Positions 4,647-9,874 of a stretch of DNA of 9,874 bases are shown piece after piece (position 1 is the first letter of the stretch; each line of letters opens with the position of its first letter). The stretch is from Caldisericaceae bacterium (GTDB lineage: Bacteria > Caldisericota > Caldisericia > Caldisericales > Caldisericaceae), in assembly GCA_026987225.1 (NCBI GenBank), contig JALSNB010000204.1, positions 1-9,874 of the forward strand, in the 5' to 3' direction. The notes under the pieces were generated by a model. It searched no databases. It was not told where the DNA came from and saw only the letters and a program-made list of their open reading frames with translations. A program made the position numbers and the translations under genes.

Positions 4647-7600
4647 TTAAGGCGTTCCTTCGTTGACTATGCGCACGTCAATAGTTCTTGGTTCGGGCTC
4701 CTTTCCGTTAATTAATCCGTCAACCGGAACAATTGCTTTTACTTTGCTACCGAGTTTCGGGAAAATAATCGTGCTTTTCGTAGATGCGATGTAAACCGGA
4801 ATTGTTTTTGACGGAACGGAGATATTTATCGGTGCCCTTGTCGCATAAGTTATAACGTGCGGGAATGCCGCTTCAAGAATGTATTTGTATGCCCAAAAAT
4901 CCGCTTTCACGTCAGGGAACATTCTCACATTTTTTATTCCTTCGTATTTGTTTACCTGTGCAACATCCTCCCTGTAAAGCACTCTGTCCAGCATTGTTAC
5001 GAACTCCGCACGGCTTACCGGGTTATTAGGCTTAAATGAGTGGTCCGGATATCCTTGAATGAGGCCCGCCTTTACTGCGGTATATACGTATCCGTTGAAC
5101 CAATCGTTCTCTTTAACGTCGTTAAATAGTTGTTCCTGTGGTATCTCCGGCTTTAATCCTCTCAATCGTACGAGCACGGTTGCAATTTCCGCTCTTGTTG
5201 CAAATCTGTCCGGCCTAAATGTGCCGCTTTTATCCCCTAACATAAGTTTTTCCTCGTATATTTTTTTGATGAAGTTAAGTGCCCAATGGTTAGGTTTTAC
5301 GTCTGAAAACGGAAGCATATGATTAAATGTGCGTTCCGCATTAATACCAAGCGCTCTTACAAGCATCGTTGAAATTTCCGCACGTGTAACGTTTCTGTTC
5401 GGTTTGAATTCTCCGTCGGGATAGCCTATTATGAAGTTACTATGGTAAACTTTAAGCACTACGGTGCAGCTTCTCGCATAAATTGTTCTTGAAAGAACGG
5501 ATTCCGTGTTGTCTTTATCTTTTACATCGATTTTTACCGTGTATTTTCCTTCGTTTTTATACGTATGAATCAGGGTAATAAACTTTCCTTCTTCTTTTCC
5601 TTTTATGTCTTCGGTTCCGTCCCCGAAATTTACCGTGTAGATATACGGCGGTGTGCCGCCGGTGAATGTAAATACAAACTTCGAATCCGTATTGATACAA
5701 ATTTTTTCCGGTGGGTTGATGGTGATGTTTATTGGGTGTGCATTTGGCGGCTTCGGAGGATTCGGTTTTTCGTTCGGAGGATTCGGTTTTTCGTTTTGGC
5801 TTGCGCATACAAGCGTTGAAAATGTTGTTTTTACGGTTTTTGCATCCGTTCCCGAAACTTCCGCAATATTTGTAATATTCATACATCTGTTTGTAAAATA
5901 AGGTAGTTTTACTCTGTATGTAATCGTTTTTGAACCGTTCGGGCTCAAGTCTCCCGTATTCCATGTAATCACTTCTCCGGAGATGCTTGAATTAACCGAG
6001 TTAGGTTGTGGTATGGACGAGATAAAATATACGCCGTTAGGAAGAAAATCTTTAACAGTGGTATTATGTGAAGTACTTGTTCCGCTGTTAGAAATTGTTA
6101 TTTGGTAAGTTGCAACCGAGCCAGCCAATGTATAAGCCGGCCCGGTTTTCGATATATGGAGCACAGGTATCGGTTTTTGGAGGCTATAGGTAAGCCCCGT
6201 TACAAATACATCTCCTCCTCCGTATTGGTTGTAGTTTCCTCCGCCGTTATACGTTGTGTCATATGCACCTTGTGTTACAGGGAAATCAGTGGAATAAGTG
6301 CTTCCGGACACGTATATTCCGTTCGATGAAAGTGAGATACTTCCCGCCCTATCGTCGTTACTGCCGCCTAAATACGTGGACAAAGTAAGATCCGACAGAT
6401 CTTTTTTCATAACGCCTACAAATGCATCCGCATTCCCGTTAAAGGTTTTGTCAAATGTATTACCCTTTATCGGGAAATCATTCGATTTGGTTGTTCCTGT
6501 TAAATATATGCGGTTATTTTTAATTTTAATTGCGGCAATATTGTCGTCTTTGCTTCCACCTATATATGACGAATGCGAAATAGCGGACAAATTAAGATTA
6601 AGTTCGGAAACAAATCCGTCGCCTCCGAGCCCCCAACTTTGAGATGCTCCGTGATACGTATTTTGAAAACCGTCATTTGTAACCGGGAAATTATCAGAGT
6701 ATGTTCCTCCTACAATATAAACACCGTCGGGATTTACCGATAAATCATAACAAAAATCGGCATTTGAGCCGCCGATATACGTGGAAGCGATTAGTGCTGA
6801 CAGATTTGCGTCCAATTCTGAAACAAAAGAATCGAAACTTCCTGAATTGTTATGGGCAAAAGCATTACTTGTTGTTGGGAAGTTTGTAGAATACGTGTAT
6901 CCTGCAACATAGACGTGATTTTCGTAAATTTCCATAGCCCTTATGATATCGTAGCTCGAACCTTCCAGATACGTAGATGCTTTTAGTGTGGATAATGTTT
7001 TGTCAAACTCCGAAACAAATGCATCCAATTTGTAATAGTTTGACGATAAGGCTTCGCTTGTAGTATCGTATGCGTTGCTTGTTACCGGGAAATCATTCGA
7101 ATATGTTCCGCCAGCGATATATACGGAGTTGTTTGTTACACAAATTGCATATGCCCTGTCGTTTGCACTCCCGCCGATGTACGTTGCATATTCGAGTTGT
7201 GAAAGATCTGAGTTTAATATGGCAACAAACGCATCTTCATACCCGTTGTTTGTTGTGGAATATGCATTCTGCGAAACGGGAAAATTCGTAGAATCCGTAT
7301 AGCCCGTAACATATACTGTGTTGTTATCTATAACAAGTTTATTTATGCCGTCATTTTTATTTCCGCCTATTATTGTTGATGCAATAAGCGTGGAAAGATC
7401 TTTGCTGAATTTTGAAATAAAAGCGTCTTGGTTTCCCTGAAAGGACTCTTCGTACACGCCGGGTGTAGTGGGAAAATTTGCGGAATACGTGTATCCTGCA
7501 ACGTATACGGCACTGTCCGTTGCAAAACTCGTATAAGAAACGTCGTTTCCCGAACCACCGAGATATGTGGACGGATCTATGACTACATCTTTTGTATTTC

Positions 7601-8216
7601 CTTTGAAAGAAACGATGTTATTTCCGGAAACGGAGTAGGAAATTTTCACGTTGCTTCCTTTTGAGAAGGAATCCGATATTTTTTCTTTTATTCTACCTTC
7701 TTTCCATTCTATTGTTAAAATATTGTTAGTTGCTCTTAAGCGGGCACCGTTTGTTATATATTTTAGCTTAACGTTGTCCAAATTTTTTGTTTTTATATCC
7801 CATTTCAGATTGCCATTTTTGCTGAAAAACGATACCGTATACCCTTTACACGAATATACAAGTTTTTCAAAAGTCGGAATTTGTGCCAATCCGACGCCGT
7901 TTTTAAAATAACTGATTTTCGTTTTGAGTTCTCTAATTGGTTTTGGCTTCCCGCTTACCATTATTTTGTATGAAAATACTTTGCCGTTTTTTATTGTGGA
8001 AAATCCGAAAAATCCGTTTCCGAAAAAAGCATAACCGTTTTTAAGCTTTGCGTAAAAATCGATGTTCTTTCCCGTTTGTCCCAAATTCTTCACAAAATAT
8101 ATGTTATCCGTTTTCGCATAGGTTAAAGAGGAGGCCTTATTTATTGTCCCGTTAGGAATGATTAACATGGTTAATAAAATCAATATTGCTAAAGTTGCTA
8201 TGAATGCTTTTTTCAT
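4647..8216 (-). CDS. Exported surface protein: SBBP beta-propeller, DUF11, PKD and SLH domains
   Basis: This 1189-residue protein is probably exported and held at the cell surface. Residues 1-30 form a signal peptide (MKKAF, hydrophobic stretch, likely cleavage near ASS/LTYA). Residues 35-215 are a beta-rich region opening with FVKNLGQ, a pattern common at the start of SBBP-repeat proteins. Residues 218-678 hold seven SBBP repeats, each opening with Y-[IL]-G-G-S-x-x-D and carrying VYVAGYTYSxNFPTT and DAFVSxL motifs. Residues 683-800 match DUF11 (ISKTGPAYTLAGSVATYQI, TWNTGDLSPNGSKTITYRV). A Pro-rich hinge (EKPNPPN repeated) precedes a PKD-like domain (828-915, FGDG and HTYKNEGKYTV). SLH motifs follow (about 922-1130), then a 59-residue tail. 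The ATG at 8214-8216 has GGAGGGG 3 nt upstream. SLH domains usually bind pyruvylated wall polymers or other envelope glycans. The ligand of the propeller is unknown. It heads a likely operon with the small ORF and methyltransferase. Confidence 0.92.
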   Translation of the reverse strand: MKKAFIATLAILILLTMLIIPNGTINKASSLTYAKTDNIYFVKNLGQTGKNIDFYAKLKNGYAFFGNGFFGFSTIKNGKVFSYKIMVSGKPKPIRELKTKISYFKNGVGLAQIPTFEKLVYSCKGYTVSFFSKNGNLKWDIKTKNLDNVKLKYITNGARLRATNNILTIEWKEGRIKEKISDSFSKGSNVKISYSVSGNNIVSFKGNTKDVVIDPSTYLGGSGNDVSYTSFATDSAVYVAGYTYSANFPTTPGVYEESFQGNQDAFISKFSKDLSTLIASTIIGGNKNDGINKLVIDNNTVYVTGYTDSTNFPVSQNAYSTTNNGYEDAFVAILNSDLSQLEYATYIGGSANDRAYAICVTNNSVYIAGGTYSNDFPVTSNAYDTTSEALSSNYYKLDAFVSEFDKTLSTLKASTYLEGSSYDIIRAMEIYENHVYVAGYTYSTNFPTTSNAFAHNNSGSFDSFVSELDANLSALIASTYIGGSNADFCYDLSVNPDGVYIVGGTYSDNFPVTNDGFQNTYHGASQSWGLGGDGFVSELNLNLSAISHSSYIGGSKDDNIAAIKIKNNRIYLTGTTKSNDFPIKGNTFDKTFNGNADAFVGVMKKDLSDLTLSTYLGGSNDDRAGSISLSSNGIYVSGSTYSTDFPVTQGAYDTTYNGGGNYNQYGGGDVFVTGLTYSLQKPIPVLHISKTGPAYTLAGSVATYQITISNSGTSTSHNTTVKDFLPNGVYFISSIPQPNSVNSSISGEVITWNTGDLSPNGSKTITYRVKLPYFTNRCMNITNIAEVSGTDAKTVKTTFSTLVCASQNEKPNPPNEKPNPPKPPNAHPINITINPPEKICINTDSKFVFTFTGGTPPYIYTVNFGDGTEDIKGKEEGKFITLIHTYKNEGKYTVKIDVKDKDNTESVLSRTIYARSCTVVLKVYHSNFIIGYPDGEFKPNRNVTRAEISTMLVRALGINAERTFNHMLPFSDVKPNHWALNFIKKIYEEKLMLGDKSGTFRPDRFATRAEIATVLVRLRGLKPEIPQEQLFNDVKENDWFNGYVYTAVKAGLIQGYPDHSFKPNNPVSRAEFVTMLDRVLYREDVAQVNKYEGIKNVRMFPDVKADFWAYKYILEAAFPHVITYATRAPINISVPSKTIPVYIASTKSTIIFPKLGSKVKAIVPVDGLINGKEPEPRTIDVRIVNEGTP
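4827..5453 (-). repeat. SLH repeat region of the surface protein
   Basis: Residues about 922-1130 hold SLH units in permuted order. First comes a half unit (FIIGYPDGEFKPNRNVTRAE). Two full units open with FSDVKPNHWA and FNDVKENDWF and end with ATRAE and VSRAE. A last half unit (MFPDVKADFWAYKYILEAA) follows. Together this equals three SLH units, the usual number for cell-wall anchoring. The TRAE/SRAE motif that contacts the wall polymer in known SLH proteins is present three times. Confidence 0.85.
5752..5793 (-). repeat. Two perfect 21-bp tandem copies encoding a Pro-rich hinge
   Basis: Two identical 21-bp units (5752-5772 and 5773-5793) encode EKPNPPN-type heptads between the DUF11 and PKD domains, with a degenerate continuation (KPPNAHP) downstream in the protein. 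Perfect DNA identity points to recent duplication or slippage, so copy number may vary among strains. The protein segment is likely an extended flexible spacer. Confidence 0.85.
6183..7565 (-). repeat. Seven SBBP beta-propeller repeats (protein-level)
   Basis: Repeats begin at about residues 218, 281, 346, 415, 480, 551 and 614 and are about 63-71 residues long. Each has a Y-[IL]-GG-[SN] start, a VYVxGxTxSxxFP core and a DAFVSxLxxxLSxLxxSTY end. The fourth deviates (YLEGSSYD). Seven copies match one closed seven-bladed propeller. The DNA copies have diverged, so this is an old array under protein-level selection and not a recent DNA amplification. Confidence 0.85.
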
Positions 8217-8240
8217 AATCCCCTCCCATAACGACGATTT

Positions 8241-8269
8241 TTTAAATATTATATGCTTTTCTGTATAAT
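8241..8269 (+). promoter_or_regulatory. Promoter of the HD-domain gene operon
   Basis: TTTAAA (8241-8246, 4 of 6 matches to -35) and a consensus -10 TATAAT (8264-8269) are 17 nt apart. Transcription would start near 8276, about 15 nt before the ATG, with the GGTGAGG ribosome binding site at 8281-8287. It interlocks with the divergent promoter of the surface protein. Confidence 0.65.
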
Positions 8270-8276
8270 ATCAAAA
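8248..8276 (-). promoter_or_regulatory. Promoter of the surface protein operon
   Basis: On the minus strand a consensus -10 TATAAT occupies 8248-8253. The -35 is either TTGATA (8269-8274, spacing 15 nt) or the weaker TTTTGA (8271-8276, spacing 17 nt). Transcription would start near 8241, leaving a leader of about 25 nt with GGGAGGGG before the ATG at 8216. Its -10 lies inside the spacer of the opposing promoter. Confidence 0.6.
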
Positions 8277-8290
8277 AACGGTGAGGCAAA

Positions 8291-8839
8291 ATGGATAGAA
8301 AACAATTGATAGAACTTATTAGAAAGCATGTTAAGGAAGAAAATTTAGTGAAGCATATGATTGCGGTTGAATTCATCATGCGCGCACTTGCAGAGCACTT
8401 CGGGGAAGATGCCGAAAAGTGGGGAACTGCAGGCCTTGTTCATGATATTGACCTGGATAAAACAAGAAAAATGCCTAAAAAGCACGGTATTGTCGGAGCG
8501 GAAATGCTAAAAGAGTTGGGATTTGCGGATGATATTGTTTATGCCGTTAAAGTGCATAATCCGGTTCATAATCTTCCAAGAAAATCGCTTTTGGATAAGG
8601 CGCTATATTCTGCGGATCCTATGAGCGGGCTAATTGTTGCATGTGCACTGGTGAAAGGTAAAAAACTTGCGAATGTGGATTCGAAATTCGTTTTGAAGAG
8701 ATTCAAAGAAAAGCGTTTTGCAAGCGGCGCAAATAGAGAGCAGATAGCGAGTTGCTCCGAAATGGGGCTTACGCTTGAAGAATTTGTCAATATTTCGTTG
8801 AATGCACTGAAAAATCATGCAAAGGAGCTTGGGTTATGA
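8291..8839 (+). CDS. HD-domain (HDIG-type) metal-dependent phosphohydrolase
   Basis: The 182-residue product has the histidine/aspartate ladder of HD hydrolases: H22 (LVKHMIAVEFIM), the HD pair H51-D52 (AGLVHDIDLDKT), H65 (KKHGIVGAEML), H89 (VKVHNPVH) and D109 (ALYSADPMSGL). This is the single-domain HDIG arrangement, and such proteins hydrolyse phosphate esters of nucleotides or related compounds with bound metal. The exact substrate cannot be read from sequence. The ATG at 8291-8293 follows GGTGAGG at 8281-8287. The stop TGA overlaps the next start as ATGA (8836-8839), and an AAAGGAG site within its last codons (8820-8826) serves the next gene. The pair is therefore translationally coupled, suggesting a shared pathway or complex. 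Confidence 0.85.
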   Translation: MDRKQLIELIRKHVKEENLVKHMIAVEFIMRALAEHFGEDAEKWGTAGLVHDIDLDKTRKMPKKHGIVGAEMLKELGFADDIVYAVKVHNPVHNLPRKSLLDKALYSADPMSGLIVACALVKGKKLANVDSKFVLKRFKEKRFASGANREQIASCSEMGLTLEEFVNISLNALKNHAKELGL

Positions 8840-9874
8840 ATGTGATAGAAAAGGCAAAAGTTTTGAAAAATAACGGAAAAATAGACGAAGCAATTACCCT
8901 TTTACAAAATTTTGTCGATGCAAACAAAAAAGAGCGTATTGGAGCCCACAAAATGCTCTCCGACCTTTATTTGAAAAGCGGCGATAAGGACAAAGCGATT
9001 TATGTGTTGAAAGATGCTATCCAAAATAATCCTGATAATTTATGGCTTTACCTGATGCTCGGGGATTTGTATTATTTTGATTTGAACGATAGCGAAAAGG
9101 CAAAAGAAGTTTACGAAAAAGGACTTTCATTCTTCAGTGCGCCCGTAAAAACAACAATGTCACCCTACAGGTATTTTTTAAAGAGGCTTTCGACTATTGC
9201 ATACGAAAACAACGATCTCAAAACTGCGGAAAAATATTTTGGCAAATTTATAGAGATAGAGCCTTCCGATTTTTATGCCTCGGACTTTGAAAAATTTGCC
9301 GATGTTTTGCTCAGGCTCGGCAAAGAAAAAAAGGCAAAAGAAATTCTTTACCTTGGCATAAAAACGCATCCGGGCTATAAAAAACTTTACGATTTTGCAA
9401 AACGAAACTTCCCTCGGGAGAATTTTCCTTACAGAGAAAAAAAAGTAAAGGCAAAATACCCGAATGTTAAAAAAATTCCGGTGAAAACGCCGTTAATAAG
9501 GGAAGGAGATAATCTTTACGATATAGTAGATAAATACACGAAAGACATAAGGCAAAAAGGCGATATTATCACCGTTTCGTCCTGTGTTGCTGCGATGTGC
9601 GAGGAGAGAAGCGTTACTGTGGACACGATTTTCCCATCGTTTCTTGCACGTTTTGTTTCAAAATTTGTGTCCCACAAGGATGTGCCGTTCGGTGGTGCCG
9701 CACCGCTTGCGAATCCTGCCGCAATGGAAATAGCAATAAGGGAAGCAGGCGCCTTGCGTATTTTACTTGCTGCGTTTTCCGGGGCCGTGGGGCGTTTGTT
9801 GGGAAAAAGCGGTTGGTTTTATGTTGTTGCGGGCGAACAGGCGGCAATGATCGATGATCCGCCGGCAGCAATTC
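8836..9874 (+). CDS. TPR-repeat protein fused to a CofE-like (F420-0:glutamate ligase-like) domain, 3' end missing
   Basis: The visible 346 residues run off the window. Residues 1-185 form about five TPR-like helical pairs: near 3-34, 36-68 (MLSDLYLKSGDKDKAIYVLK), 69-103 (MLGDLYYFDLNDSEKAKEVY), 112-148 (NNDLKTAEKYFGKFIEIEPS) and 149-183 (ADVLLRLGKEKKAKEILYLG). A basic linker leads at residue 214 to IPVKTPLIREGDNLYDIV, then QKGDIITVSSCVAAMCEERSV, FPSFLARFVSKFV, an AMEIAIREAGALRILLAAF helix and GRLLGKSGWFYVVAGEQ followed by IDDPP. This order resembles bacterial relatives of coenzyme F420-0:gamma-glutamyl ligase (PF01996), enzymes that add glutamate with GTP. The match is by motif memory and the substrate may differ. 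No other F420 gene is visible. The ATG at 8836-8838 overlaps the HD gene stop, with AAAGGAG about 9 nt upstream. A plain TPR protein is excluded by the C-terminal half. Confidence 0.75.
   Translation, partial: MNVIEKAKVLKNNGKIDEAITLLQNFVDANKKERIGAHKMLSDLYLKSGDKDKAIYVLKDAIQNNPDNLWLYLMLGDLYYFDLNDSEKAKEVYEKGLSFFSAPVKTTMSPYRYFLKRLSTIAYENNDLKTAEKYFGKFIEIEPSDFYASDFEKFADVLLRLGKEKKAKEILYLGIKTHPGYKKLYDFAKRNFPRENFPYREKKVKAKYPNVKKIPVKTPLIREGDNLYDIVDKYTKDIRQKGDIITVSSCVAAMCEERSVTVDTIFPSFLARFVSKFVSHKDVPFGGAAPLANPAAMEIAIREAGALRILLAAFSGAVGRLLGKSGWFYVVAGEQAAMIDDPPAAI

Noticed and set aside
5653..5901. Plus-strand ORF with a Gly-Phe repeat (GGFGGFGFSF-like)
   Set aside because: It is the reverse reading of the Pro-rich hinge repeat of the surface protein.
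6183..7565. Regular repeats considered as a CRISPR or satellite array
   Set aside because: The period is about 190-213 bp, the DNA copies are diverged, and the repetition is explained by protein beta-propeller blades.
9597..9857. Cys- and Arg-rich plus-strand ORF, and the opposite-strand ORF 9614-9871
   Set aside because: Frame 1 is open from 8836 to the window end and encodes the TPR-CofE-like protein. These are shadows in the higher-GC end of that gene.

Overview
The window is AT-rich bacterial chromosome with compact, mostly operonic genes, clear Shine-Dalgarno sites and sigma70-type promoters. It holds housekeeping genes (ribosomal protein L19, signal peptidase I, RNase HII, YraN, RNase J, a tRNA), a large secreted protein with surface-layer homology (SLH) domains, and a few accessory enzymes. 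Frequent ATA, AGA/AGG and AAA codons, the SLH anchor, RNase J and tRNA with an encoded CCA suggest a low-GC, SLH-bearing lineage. Such lineages include Firmicutes-like, Thermotogota-like and Caldisericota-like bacteria; the last is only a guess. I see no transposase, phage gene, CRISPR array or other sign of recent mobility.

Region 1 (1-2427, mostly minus strand) is a housekeeping cluster read right to left: rplS, lepB, rnhB, yraN, then after a gap the start of an RNase J gene cut by the window edge. The first four overlap or touch, so they are almost certainly one transcript. A tRNA-Gln(UUG) gene with its own promoter sits on the plus strand between yraN and the RNase J gene. Its -35 box lies directly against the RNase J start codon.

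Region 2 (2428-2617) is a divergent control region. It has a good promoter for rplS, a weaker candidate for a plus-strand low-specificity threonine aldolase gene (2618-3646), and a tandem 11-bp repeat between them.

Region 3 (3649-8216, minus strand) is a second likely operon. A 1189-residue exported protein has a signal peptide, seven SBBP beta-propeller repeats, a DUF11-type domain, a proline-rich hinge, a PKD-type domain and SLH units. It is followed, with 4-nt gaps, by a previously unlisted 47-codon ORF and then a class I SAM-dependent methyltransferase. The methyltransferase converges with the threonine aldolase, with only 2 nt between stop codons.

Region 4 (8217-9874) starts with a 74-bp divergent promoter region in which the promoters of the surface protein and of a plus-strand HD-domain phosphohydrolase gene interlock. 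The HD gene overlaps (ATGA) a gene that runs off the window. Its product joins about 200 residues of TPR-like helices to a domain resembling coenzyme F420-0:glutamate ligase (CofE-like). This fusion, coupled to an HD hydrolase, is the most unusual item in the window.
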